A DNA stretch of 64,000 nt, taken from the NCBI GenBank assembly GCA_903832625.1, contig CAILCI010000029.1, positions 37,027 to 101,026 of the forward strand. Reading direction: 5' to 3'. The notes beneath the pieces are model-generated. The model had not been told where the DNA came from. It was given only the letters and a program-made list of their open reading frames with translations, and made no database searches. The DNA comes from an uncultured Burkholderiales bacterium (GTDB taxonomy: Bacteria > Pseudomonadota > Gammaproteobacteria > Burkholderiales > Burkholderiaceae_C). Made by a program: the position numbers and the translations under genes. Positions 42,620 to 50,385 of the stretch are shown here, in pieces. Each line of letters starts with the position of its first letter. The stretch's first letter is position 1.

Positions 42620-44254
42620 TCAGCCACCCCGCGCGCGTTCGCGCAGTTGGAATTTTTGGATTTTTCCAGTCGAGGTTTTGGGGATTTCTTCAAAACGAAT
42701 ATCGCGCGGCACTTTGTAGCTGGCTAACAGAGATTTGCAGTGCTCCACCAAGTCTTGCGCGCTCACGGCGCTGCCAGCTTTGACCTCTACATAGGCCACA
42801 GGCGTTTCACCCCAATTGTCGTCGGGCTTGGCCACCACTGCACAGGCCAACACCGCTGCGTGACGGTAGAGCGCGTCTTCAACTTCGAGAGAGCTGATGT
42901 TTTCACCGCCCGAGATGATGATGTCTTTGCTGCGGTCTTTGATCTTGAGGTAGTGATCGGCTTCTTTGACTGCCAAGTCACCCGTGTGAAACCAGCCGCC
43001 TGCAAAGGCTTCTTGTGTGGCCTTGGGGTTTTTCAAATAGCCTTTCATCACCACGTTGCCGCGAAACATGATTTCGCCCATGGTTTGACCATCCGCGGGC
43101 AGGGACTGCATGGTCTTGGCATCGAGCAAGGTCATGCCTTCTTGCATGGGATAGCGCACGCCTTGGCGGCCATTGAGACGTGTTTGTTCGGACAAATCTT
43201 GCTTTGCCCACGAATCGCGCTTCACGGCGACCGACGACGGGCCATAGACCTCGGTCAAGCCGTAGACATGTGTGATGTCAAAGCCGAGCTTGGCCATGCC
43301 CTCAATCATCGACGCAGGCGGTGCAGCGCCTGCCACCATGCCTTTAACGTGTTGGCTAATGCCTTGGCGCATTTCGGCGGGCGCGGCAATCAGCAAGTTG
43401 TGCACGATGGGCGCAGCGCAGTAGTGATCGACCTGATGCTCGGCCATGGCTTGCAAAATATGCGGCGCATCGACGCGGCGCAAGCACACGTGTGTGCCGC
43501 CCAGCATGGCCACGGTCCAAGGGAAGCACCAGCCATTGCAATGGAACATGGGTAGCGTCCACAAGTATTTGGGGAAGTTGGGCATGTTCCAAGTGACGGC
43601 ATTGCTGACCGCATTGAGGTAGGCGCCTCGGTGGTGCGTGACCACGCCTTTGGGGTCGCCTGTCGTACCCGAGGTGTAGCTCACAGCAATCGCGTCCCAT
43701 TCGTCTTGCGGGCCGTGCAGGGCGATGGGCTCATGCGCTGCAATCCAAGCTTCGTATTCGTGGGCGCCCAAGCGGTCGCCCGGGCCAGTGTATTCGCTGT
43801 CGCACACATCGATGACGGTTACATTGCGATGGAATTCTGTTTTCAGCAGCTCAAGCGCAGGTGCAACGATGTGGGCAAACTCGCGGTCCGTGATGAGCAC
43901 ATCGGCTTCGCAGTGGTTGATTTGCCAAGCAATCAGCGGCGCGTCCAGCCGCGTGTTGATGGTGTTGAGAACGGCGTTCAAGCCGGGGACGGCGTAATGC
44001 GCTTCCACCATTTCGGGGGTATTGGAGAGCATCACGCTCACCGTGCTGCCGCGCTTGACGCCCAGGGCTTGCAATGCTGCTGCCAAGCGGCATGAACGCT
44101 CTTGCACTTCTTGCCAGTTGTAGCGACGCGCGCCATGCACAACAGCGGGCAAGTCGGCAAAGACTTCGCCACTGCGCGCCAAAAAGCTCACGGGAGACAA
44201 CGCCACAAAATTGGCGTCGTTTTTCTCAAGGTGTAAATCGAAGATGGAGGGCAT
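42620..44254 (-). CDS. Acyl-CoA synthetase (AMP-binding, medium-chain type)
   Basis: 544-residue ANL ligase. ATP loop SYTSGTTGDPKGVVTHH, LPMFHCNGWCFPW, THVYGLTEVYGPS, GWFHTGDLAV and the C-terminal lysine region PKTSTGKIQKFQL are all present, so it should be active in forming acyl-CoA from a fatty or aryl carboxylic acid. HCNGWCFPW and the general length fit the DMSP/acrylate-type or medium-chain acyl-CoA ligase group. ATG 44254 is used; GTG at 44281 lies inside a hairpin. Pairs with the neighbouring crotonase-like gene. Confidence 0.9.
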   Translation of the reverse strand: MPSIFDLHLEKNDANFVALSPVSFLARSGEVFADLPAVVHGARRYNWQEVQERSCRLAAALQALGVKRGSTVSVMLSNTPEMVEAHYAVPGLNAVLNTINTRLDAPLIAWQINHCEADVLITDREFAHIVAPALELLKTEFHRNVTVIDVCDSEYTGPGDRLGAHEYEAWIAAHEPIALHGPQDEWDAIAVSYTSGTTGDPKGVVTHHRGAYLNAVSNAVTWNMPNFPKYLWTLPMFHCNGWCFPWTVAMLGGTHVCLRRVDAPHILQAMAEHQVDHYCAAPIVHNLLIAAPAEMRQGISQHVKGMVAGAAPPASMIEGMAKLGFDITHVYGLTEVYGPSSVAVKRDSWAKQDLSEQTRLNGRQGVRYPMQEGMTLLDAKTMQSLPADGQTMGEIMFRGNVVMKGYLKNPKATQEAFAGGWFHTGDLAVKEADHYLKIKDRSKDIIISGGENISSLEVEDALYRHAAVLACAVVAKPDDNWGETPVAYVEVKAGSAVSAQDLVEHCKSLLASYKVPRDIRFEEIPKTSTGKIQKFQLRERARGG

Positions 44255-44261
44255 AGAGTTA

Positions 44262-44282
44262 CGTGGATTTCTTGAATCCACG
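44262..44282 (-). other. Hairpin directly before the acyl-CoA ligase start
   Basis: Perfect 8-bp stem CGTGGATT/AATCCACG with a 5-nt loop ends 7 nt before the ATG at 44254, where a ribosome binding site would be. It lacks a T-run. It may limit translation or stabilise the mRNA end. Confidence 0.45.
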
Positions 44283-44304
44283 ACTCTACACCTCTGATCA
44301 GTGC

Positions 44305-44517
44305 TTAGCTTTTCGCAGGCTTACAGTCGCCGCAAATGAACATGCTCTGGTTGAGTAAGCGCTTGAAGGTGCCAAGCGCTCGGGGTTTGTGCAAACCACA
44401 TTTGTAGCAACTCATGCTGCCAGCGGTATGGCCTGAGCCTCCGAAGGGCGAACCTGAAGTCTTGGATTTGTAACGCAGACCATCGTTGGAGATTTGGGTG
44501 GTTTCGCTTTTACTCAT
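44305..44517 (-). CDS. Small zinc-ribbon protein, unknown function
   Basis: 70 residues; N-terminal half polar and Ser/Gly-rich, C-terminal half with a two-CxxC ribbon (CYKCG at about 37-41 and CGDC at about 62-65). The basic residues between the two pairs (HKPRALGTFKRLLNQS) suggest nucleic-acid or protein contact. Short conserved genes of this type are common in betaproteobacteria. It lies upstream of the acyl-CoA ligase on the same strand and divergent from the MFS gene. Confidence 0.7.
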   Translation of the reverse strand: MSKSETTQISNDGLRYKSKTSGSPFGGSGHTAGSMSCYKCGLHKPRALGTFKRLLNQSMFICGDCKPAKS

Positions 44518-44593
44518 TCTGCTAATTTTATTACATTGTGAGCAAGCGTATCTACCAGCACGGTTGTGCCAAGTTTTGGCTTAGCATTTTGCG

Positions 44594-45844
44594 ATGCAAT
44601 TCCAACGTGCTTCGGCAGACCTCATTGACTCACGTGTTGCCGCTTGGCGCTTGCTGACCGTTGTGTGTTTGGTCACGCTGGGCAACAGCAGCATGTACGC
44701 CATTTCTGTGGTTTTGCCTGCGGTGCAGGCCGAATTTGGGGTGAGCCGAGCCGATGCCTCCATGCCCTACACCATGATGATGATTGGCCTAGGTCTGGGC
44801 GGTTTGTGGACGGGTAAGTGGGCCGATCGCTACGGCATTACACGCGTCTTGTGGCTCGGTGCGGTGGCGGTGTGTGCGGGTTTTGTGCTGGCCAGCGTGT
44901 CGGGCGGGATTTGGTGGTTTGGCTTGTCCAATGCGTTGCTTGGGTTTTTAGGCGGTTCATCCACTTTCGCACCTCTGATGGCCGATACCGCGTTGTGGTG
45001 GAACAAGCGCCGAGGCATTGCGGTGGCTATTTGCGCGTGTGGCAACTATGTGGCGGGTGCCGTGTGGCCGCCGATTGCGCAATGGGGCATAGAGCACATC
45101 GGTTGGCGGCAAACCTATTTGTATATGGGGCTTTTTTGCGGTGCCGGCATGTTGTTGTTGTCTTTGCGAATGCGCATCAGACCGCCTTTGGTGGAGCTTG
45201 CCCCGCTGCGTGCTGCGTCTCTTAGTGCTGAAGCTGGCGTGTCTGCGGCAGCGAACGCCAGCCAGCGCCCCTTTGGTTTGAGTTTGAACAAGGCGCAGCT
45301 TTTGCTGTGCACGGCTGGTGTGGCGTGTTGTGTGGCCATGGCCATGCCGCAGGTCCACATCGTGTCATATTGTGCTGATTTGGGGTATGGCGCTGGACGC
45401 GGCGCGCAAATGCTCTCGCTCATGTTGGCTTGCGGCATTGTGAGCCGCTTGGTGTCGGGCTGGGTGTGTGATCACATAGGGGGCGTACGCACTTTGCTTC
45501 TCGGCTCGGCCTTGCAGGGCTTGGCTTTGCTCTTGTTCTTGCCCTTTGACGGCTTGGTGCCCCTGTACATCATCTCTGCCATGTTTGGCTTGTTTCAAGG
45601 CGGCATTGTTCCTTCCTACGCCATCATCGTGCGCGAACACTTTCCAGCTCAAGAGGTGGGCGCACGGGTGGGCTCGGTGATCATGGCAACTCTGCTGGGC
45701 ATGGCGTTGGGTGGCTGGTTGAGCGGCAAGATATTTGACGTCACGGGGTCTTATCAGGCTGCGTTTATTAATGGATTGGCTTGGAATTTGTTAAATCTAA
45801 GTATTGCATTTTGGATATATTTACAAATTCGAAAAGAGAAGTAA
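44594..45844 (+). CDS. MFS transporter (monocarboxylate/oxalate-formate antiporter-like)
   Basis: 416-residue twelve-helix transporter. MFS landmark between TM2 and TM3: GLWTGKWADRYGITRV; first-helix region LVTLGNSSMYAISVVLPAVQAEFGVSRADASMPYTMMMIGLGLG; second half YGAGRGAQMLSLMLACGIVSRLVSGWVCDHIGG and GLFQGGIVPSYAIIVREHFP, the pattern of the OFA/monocarboxylate porter group. Probably moves an organic acid. Read-through from this gene could reach the AT-rich region downstream. Confidence 0.9.
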   Translation: MQFQRASADLIDSRVAAWRLLTVVCLVTLGNSSMYAISVVLPAVQAEFGVSRADASMPYTMMMIGLGLGGLWTGKWADRYGITRVLWLGAVAVCAGFVLASVSGGIWWFGLSNALLGFLGGSSTFAPLMADTALWWNKRRGIAVAICACGNYVAGAVWPPIAQWGIEHIGWRQTYLYMGLFCGAGMLLLSLRMRIRPPLVELAPLRAASLSAEAGVSAAANASQRPFGLSLNKAQLLLCTAGVACCVAMAMPQVHIVSYCADLGYGAGRGAQMLSLMLACGIVSRLVSGWVCDHIGGVRTLLLGSALQGLALLLFLPFDGLVPLYIISAMFGLFQGGIVPSYAIIVREHFPAQEVGARVGSVIMATLLGMALGGWLSGKIFDVTGSYQAAFINGLAWNLLNLSIAFWIYLQIRKEK

Positions 45845-45910
45845 TTATATAAGAATAAATTTTTCCTATAAATAATAATTTAAGTAACAATTTAAGGTTT
45901 TGAACTGTAA

Positions 45911-45934
45911 ACTTCTCATTTTTCAATGAGGAGT
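45911..45934 (+). promoter_or_regulatory. Leader hairpin sequestering the ribosome binding site
   Basis: ACTTCTCAT (45911-45919) can pair with ATGAGGAGT (45926-45934) over nine pairs with one T-G wobble and a 6-nt loop. The right arm contains the whole Shine-Dalgarno GAGGAG of the gene starting at GTG 45940. This is the design of an RNA thermometer or other translational switch. The pairing is seen; regulation is inferred. Confidence 0.55.
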
Positions 45935-45939
45935 AAAGT

Positions 45940-46221
45940 GTGGTTTATAAGGCTGGGAAATATATTATTGTATTATTGATAACATTCCTTTGCCTTTTCT
46001 TGGTGAGTACTTTCTCGCAAGATAAATGCGGCGAGATCACTGACAAAGATAAAAAATCTTTTTGCCAAGCTATAGACACACGCAAAGAGCACTTCTGTCA
46101 CAAAATTAGTAATAACGATCTGACCAAGGCATGTATGGGGCGCATCAGAAATAATCCTCGCATGTGCAACTCAGTGACTGATGAGAAATTGCGCAAACGC
46201 TGCTTAATGTTTGTGACTTGA
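45940..46221 (+). CDS. Small exported cysteine-rich protein, unknown
   Basis: 93 residues starting at GTG 45940. Residues about 6-26 are a hydrophobic signal or anchor segment (GKYIIVLLITFLCLFLVSTF); the exported remainder is lysine-rich with six evenly spaced cysteines (DKCGE, SFCQA, HFCHK, KACMG, RMCNS, KRCLM), suggesting three disulfides. AT-rich compared with the flanking genes. No family recognised. Followed at 46389 by the methyltransferase operon. Could be a periplasmic peptide, toxin-like or envelope-stress protein; no function is claimed. Confidence 0.65.
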   Translation: MVYKAGKYIIVLLITFLCLFLVSTFSQDKCGEITDKDKKSFCQAIDTRKEHFCHKISNNDLTKACMGRIRNNPRMCNSVTDEKLRKRCLMFVT

Positions 46222-46388
46222 ATGAAGCAAATTAGCAACGCTTGCCTGTATTTGAATGGATTAATTTATGTTCTGGCAGGAACACCAAATACCTGCCTAA
46301 GAAAATATTCACTTGAGTAAATTTATCAATCCAATAAACTGACTTTTTAGTGCGTTTTGGCACATTAAAAAATCAAATTGGAGGATAA

Positions 46389-47099
46389 ATGGGGGACTAC
46401 ACAAATATGTCGTATTACTACGATGTCATTATGACGTCTGGTTACTACGATTATGAAAAGATTGTCGACAGTTTGCTCAATGGCCAAACGGGTCAGCGGG
46501 TATTGGAAATTGGCTGCGGCACAGGATTGATCCTAGAAGAATTAGCCAAAAGACAGTCTCAATCGAGCATTGCGGGCATTGATTTGACCCAAGCAATGCT
46601 CAACATTGCCCAAGAGCGGCTCAAGCCATTTGGCAATGTGTCGCTGTCACAGCAAAACGTGTGCTCTCTCGATTTGCCACAACAGCAAGATTTGGCCTTT
46701 TCCTATGGCGGTGTTTGGTATTTTGTGGTGGACGGGGACAAAGAGCCCTTCATGGTCAGCCACATTCCTGATCATGAGGCCAATCAGCTTGGATTGGCGC
46801 GAGTTGCCCAATATATTGCAAAAGGGGGCACGTTGTTGCTGGGTATTCAAGGGCCCCATCACGATTACGCCAAACCGATCGCCAACGGCATGGTGTACTC
46901 ACAAAAAATCGAGCCCAGCGCGCACGGCTTTACCAAGCACTATTTTTTGAACGACGGCGATACGCGCTTGATGGCGCAAACCATTGACTACCGCACTTAC
47001 AGCTTTGCGCAAGCTTTGGAAATGATGGGTGTCAACGGTATTGAATACGCGCCGCAAGAAAACCGTGGCCATTTATTTTTGGGATTTAAAAAAACATGA
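46389..47099 (+). CDS. Class I SAM-dependent methyltransferase
   Basis: 236 residues with the Rossmann SAM-binding motif RVLEIGCGTGLILEEL (residues about 38-53) and acidic IDLTQAML after beta-2. The C-terminal part (YGGVWYFVVDGDKEPF, KHYFLNDGDTRLM) is unusual and may define substrate. Strong ribosome site (GGAGG). The stop overlaps the start of the dehydrogenase gene (ATGA), so the three genes 46389-49323 form one translation-coupled operon. Confidence 0.87.
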   Translation: MGDYTNMSYYYDVIMTSGYYDYEKIVDSLLNGQTGQRVLEIGCGTGLILEELAKRQSQSSIAGIDLTQAMLNIAQERLKPFGNVSLSQQNVCSLDLPQQQDLAFSYGGVWYFVVDGDKEPFMVSHIPDHEANQLGLARVAQYIAKGGTLLLGIQGPHHDYAKPIANGMVYSQKIEPSAHGFTKHYFLNDGDTRLMAQTIDYRTYSFAQALEMMGVNGIEYAPQENRGHLFLGFKKT

Positions 47100-48016
47100 A
47101 GCCCCGTTTGTTGTTTGTCGGAGTGGGCAACATGGGCAACCCCATGGCCGCCAATTTGATCAAAGCGGGCTATGCGCTCACGGTGTTTGACCTGGTGCGC
47201 GACAAAGCCCTCAACCTATTGGATCTGGGCGCGCATTGGGCGAGCAGCTTGCCTGAAGCAGTGGCTCAGGCTGATGTGATCATGGCTTCTTTGCCGGGGC
47301 CTGAACAGGTGCGCCAAGTCATGCTCGGCGATCAGGGCGTCTTGGCACACGCCCGCCCGGGTTGCACAGTGATTGACACCTCAACCAGCGCCGTCGATTT
47401 GGTACGTGAACTGGTGGCTGTGGGCAAAGCACGCGGCGTTGATTTTTTAGAAGCGCCGGTGACCAATGCGGTGGACTTTGCGGCGCTGGGTCGTTTGTCC
47501 ATCTTCGTGGGCGGCGACCCCGCGTGTTTTGAACGACACAGACCCATTTTTGAAGTCATTGGCGAAAAGATTTTCCATGTGGGAGAGCCCGGCAATGGCG
47601 CCACCATCAAGCTTTTGACCAATTTGCTGTGGTTTGTCAGTGCTGCGGCCATTGGCGAGGGCTTGATGTTGGGTGCCAAAGCGGGCATTCCCTTGCCCAC
47701 GGTGTGGGAGGCCATCAAATCGAGCGCAGGTAACAGTTGGGTGGCCGAGCACGATGTGCCGTCCATCTTTGCCGGGCATTACGACCCGAGTTTTTCGCTG
47801 GCCTTGTGTTGCAAAGACTTGCGATTGGTCAATGAAATTGCGCACGCCCAAGGCTACAGCTTGAAGATGGGTGAGATGGCGCAGTCCTTGTTTCAAGAAG
47901 CGCTGCAAACTTACGGTGCAGATGCCGCCGAACTGCACGTCGTCAAGCTGCTGGAAGAACGTGTGGGCTTGCTTTTGCGCCCACCGCACGGCCAAGCCCT
48001 GGAAGGTCAGGCATGA
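47096..48016 (+). CDS. NAD(P)-dependent beta-hydroxyacid dehydrogenase
   Basis: 306-residue member of the 3-hydroxyisobutyrate dehydrogenase/6PGDH family. N-terminal dinucleotide motif FVGVGNMGNPMAANLIKAGY, substrate segment FLEAPVTNA, and catalytic-lysine region GNGATIKLLTNLL with the expected Lys. It oxidises a hydroxyacid or reduces a semialdehyde. It shares 4-bp overlaps with both neighbours (methyltransferase and aminotransferase), suggesting a joint pathway around an amino acid/semialdehyde. Confidence 0.88.
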   Translation: MKPRLLFVGVGNMGNPMAANLIKAGYALTVFDLVRDKALNLLDLGAHWASSLPEAVAQADVIMASLPGPEQVRQVMLGDQGVLAHARPGCTVIDTSTSAVDLVRELVAVGKARGVDFLEAPVTNAVDFAALGRLSIFVGGDPACFERHRPIFEVIGEKIFHVGEPGNGATIKLLTNLLWFVSAAAIGEGLMLGAKAGIPLPTVWEAIKSSAGNSWVAEHDVPSIFAGHYDPSFSLALCCKDLRLVNEIAHAQGYSLKMGEMAQSLFQEALQTYGADAAELHVVKLLEERVGLLLRPPHGQALEGQA

Positions 48017-49323
48017 AACAGCAAGCCCGTTTGATGACCGAGGCCTACCGCCACATGCCCCAAGGCGTGGCGGAAAACTACCGTTACTGGGGCGCAGAGC
48101 GTACCGTCTTTGTTCAAAGCGCCAAGGGCTGTCGCTTCACCGATTGCGATGGCAAAACCTACGTCGACTTTCGCCTAGGGTATGGCCCCATCATCTTGGG
48201 TTATCGGGATGATCGGGTGGATCAAGCGGTGATTCGCCAAATCACCCAGTCGGGCACTTTGACAGGTTTTTCGTCGGAGCTGGATGCCCAAGTGGTGCAG
48301 CAAGTCAAAGCCCTGTGTCCGCAGATCGACAAAATGCGCTTTGCCAACTCCGGCACCGAAGCCGTGATGGGCGCGATTCGCACCGCGCGCGGATTCACGG
48401 GGCGCGAGCGCGTGGCGATTGTGGAGGGCAGCTTTCATGGCCTCAACGACGAGATGATGTGGAAGTCCGACATCGAGCATTGGCAGCCGGGCAGCGCCAC
48501 GGCGCCGCAAGTCATTCCCTTTGGGGCAGGCGTCCCCGAGCGCACGCGGTCTCTGGTCGACATCATCCAGCTCAATGATTTTGCGGGCTTGGAGCAGTTG
48601 TTTGCCGAGAAACATGCGCAGCTGGCCGCTGTGTTGCTCGAACCCATCATCGGCAACGCGGGCAGTATTTCGGCCACGCCTGAATGGTTGCAGCGCTTGC
48701 GCGACTTGTGTACCGAACACGGCACGCAACTCATCATCGACGAAGTGAAAACTGGTTTTCGGGTTGCCAAGGGCGGAGCGCAATCGCTCTATCGTATTTA
48801 CGGCGATCTCACCACTTTTGCCAAAGCCATGGGCAACGGCTACCCAGTGGCTGCGTTTGGGGGGCGAGCTGAGGTGATGGATGTGGTGGGTTCGCACAAA
48901 GGCGGCGTGGTGCATGGCGGCACTTACACCGCCAACATGGTGGCCATCAGCGCTGCTCACGCCACGCTGGAGGTGCTCACACACACCGACGCCATGAAAA
49001 CCATCAATGGTGTGGGTCATGCCATCCAAGCCTTGCTGGGACGCGTGTTCACAGCAGCGGGCATTGCCCATGCGTTCGCTGGGCCGCCCGCCATGTTTGG
49101 CATTCACTTCACCCCAGATGTACCCACCAACTACCGCGATTGGCGACGCACCGACAGCGCTTTGTACCAACGCTTTGCATGGCATTTGATAGATTTGGGT
49201 GTGATGCTCGAACCCGACTCGCGTGAGCCGTGGTTTATTTGCGAGGCACATGCCGATTTAGATTTTGCTTGGTTGGAAGATGTGGCCACCCAAGCCATAC
49301 AACGTGCACAGCTAGATATTTGA
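48013..49323 (+). CDS. Class III PLP aminotransferase (GSA-aminomutase-like)
   Basis: 436-residue fold-type I PLP enzyme. MRFANSGTEAVMGAIRTARGFTGR (phosphate-binding), EPIIGNAG, LIIDEVKTGFRVAKGG with the PLP aspartate, and Lys271 in TTFAKAMGNGYPVAAFGG as the Schiff base. Resembles glutamate-1-semialdehyde aminomutase relatives and beta-amino-acid aminotransferases more than ornithine types. In this operon it probably transaminates a beta-amino acid or semialdehyde rather than making haem precursors. Last gene of the three-gene operon, with a short CCCC/GGGG hairpin at 49381-49393 downstream. Confidence 0.88.
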   Translation: MKQQARLMTEAYRHMPQGVAENYRYWGAERTVFVQSAKGCRFTDCDGKTYVDFRLGYGPIILGYRDDRVDQAVIRQITQSGTLTGFSSELDAQVVQQVKALCPQIDKMRFANSGTEAVMGAIRTARGFTGRERVAIVEGSFHGLNDEMMWKSDIEHWQPGSATAPQVIPFGAGVPERTRSLVDIIQLNDFAGLEQLFAEKHAQLAAVLLEPIIGNAGSISATPEWLQRLRDLCTEHGTQLIIDEVKTGFRVAKGGAQSLYRIYGDLTTFAKAMGNGYPVAAFGGRAEVMDVVGSHKGGVVHGGTYTANMVAISAAHATLEVLTHTDAMKTINGVGHAIQALLGRVFTAAGIAHAFAGPPAMFGIHFTPDVPTNYRDWRRTDSALYQRFAWHLIDLGVMLEPDSREPWFICEAHADLDFAWLEDVATQAIQRAQLDI

Positions 49324-49350
49324 AATTATTGATTTGCAAAAAATAAGGTC

Positions 49351-49379
49351 TTGCAATTAGCGGTATCGTATACATATAA
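49351..49379 (+). promoter_or_regulatory. Candidate sigma-70 promoter of the TPR/efflux operon
   Basis: TTGCAA (49351-49356) and ATATAA (49374-49379) are separated by 17 bp, about 100 bp upstream of the TPR gene start. Confidence 0.45.
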
Positions 49380-49475
49380 ACCCCATGTCGGGGTGCTTTA
49401 CCTTTGCGTCATAAAAAAACTGCAAAATCGAGTGGTAGTGCGACCGATTTGTGTTCGTTTTGCAAAAGGATTTTC

Positions 49476-50372
49476 ATGTCTAAGTGGTATTTGCAGTTCT
49501 TCAGACGTTTTGTTTTTGCCTCCCTCATGTGCGCGAGCATGGCTGCTTGGGCGTTGCCCAGCCCCAAAGACATTGAGGCGGCGGTGGATGCTGGTCGTCT
49601 GAGTCAAGCCGAGAGCATGTTGCGCGAGGTGATCCAAGAAAAACCGCAAAGCGCCAAAGCGCACTTTGAGTTGGGCGAAGTCTTGGCACGTGAAGGCCAT
49701 TACAGCCAAGCTGTGCAAGCCCTCAAAGAAGCGCAACAGCTTGATCCGTCGCTCAAATTTACCAACCAGCCCGAGCACTTCAATGCATTGCTTGAAAAAG
49801 TCACGGGTTTGGCCGCATCGGCCAATGTGAATGTCAATGCGGGCGCCAAAGCGGGCGCAACAACAATTCAGCCCCAAACTCTGGCTGTGCCAGCGCAGTC
49901 AGGGGGCATTTCATTGAGCTACATTTGGCTGGGCATCGCCTTGCTGGTGGTGGTGGCCTTGGTCATTCGACGCCGTCAAGCGCCTGCAACGGTGGTTGAA
50001 GTGCCTGTGGCGGCAAGAGGTTTTGGTGGGCAATTCACGCCCAATGCGCCTGCGGGCTATCCCCCAGGTTATGCGCCACAGGCTTATCCACCGGGCTACG
50101 CACCCACAGCGGGTGGATCGACCATGACCGGCGCGGTCGTGGGCGGCTTGGCGGGTGTGGCGGCTGGCTATGCTTTGTCGCGCGCGATGGAGGGCGATCA
50201 CCGGGGGGTGGAGAGCTATCCCGCCGCAGGCAATTCGGGTGCAACAGCTGGTGGCTATGTCCCTATCGATAACCCCGCGCCACCCGATTTCGGCAGCTTT
50301 GACGCTGGTGCGGGCGATGGCTGGGACAATTCGGGCAACGATGTCGCCAGCGGCGGCGATGATTCTTGGTGA
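49476..50372 (+). CDS. Exported TPR protein with membrane segment and Pro/Gly-rich tail
   Basis: 298 residues: signal sequence (MSKWYLQFFRRFVFASLMCASMAAWA), one or two TPR units (IEAAVDAGRLSQAESMLREVIQ and AKAHFELGEVLAREGHYSQAVQALKEAQQLDP), a membrane helix (YIWLGIALLVVVALVIRRR, about 145-165), two YPPGYAP repeats, a glycine-zipper helix (GAVVGGLAGVAAGYALS) and an acidic Gly/Asp/Ser tail ending DDSW. ATG 49476 follows AAAGGA. Probably an envelope scaffold protein. It precedes the NodT-EmrA-EmrB genes by 13 bp, suggesting co-transcription, but is not a known pump part. Confidence 0.78.
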   Translation: MSKWYLQFFRRFVFASLMCASMAAWALPSPKDIEAAVDAGRLSQAESMLREVIQEKPQSAKAHFELGEVLAREGHYSQAVQALKEAQQLDPSLKFTNQPEHFNALLEKVTGLAASANVNVNAGAKAGATTIQPQTLAVPAQSGGISLSYIWLGIALLVVVALVIRRRQAPATVVEVPVAARGFGGQFTPNAPAGYPPGYAPQAYPPGYAPTAGGSTMTGAVVGGLAGVAAGYALSRAMEGDHRGVESYPAAGNSGATAGGYVPIDNPAPPDFGSFDAGAGDGWDNSGNDVASGGDDSW

Positions 50373-50385
50373 TGATGGGATGTTT

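Noticed and set aside
41809..42693. Longer N-terminus of the crotonase-like protein (start at 42693)
   Set aside because: The extra 30 residues overlap the acyl-CoA ligase 3' end and are basic and unlike the family; ATG 42603 has a good ribosome site.
49381..49393. CCCC/GGGG hairpin after the aminotransferase as a terminator
   Set aside because: Only four base pairs and no proper T-run; it may help but cannot be called a terminator by itself.
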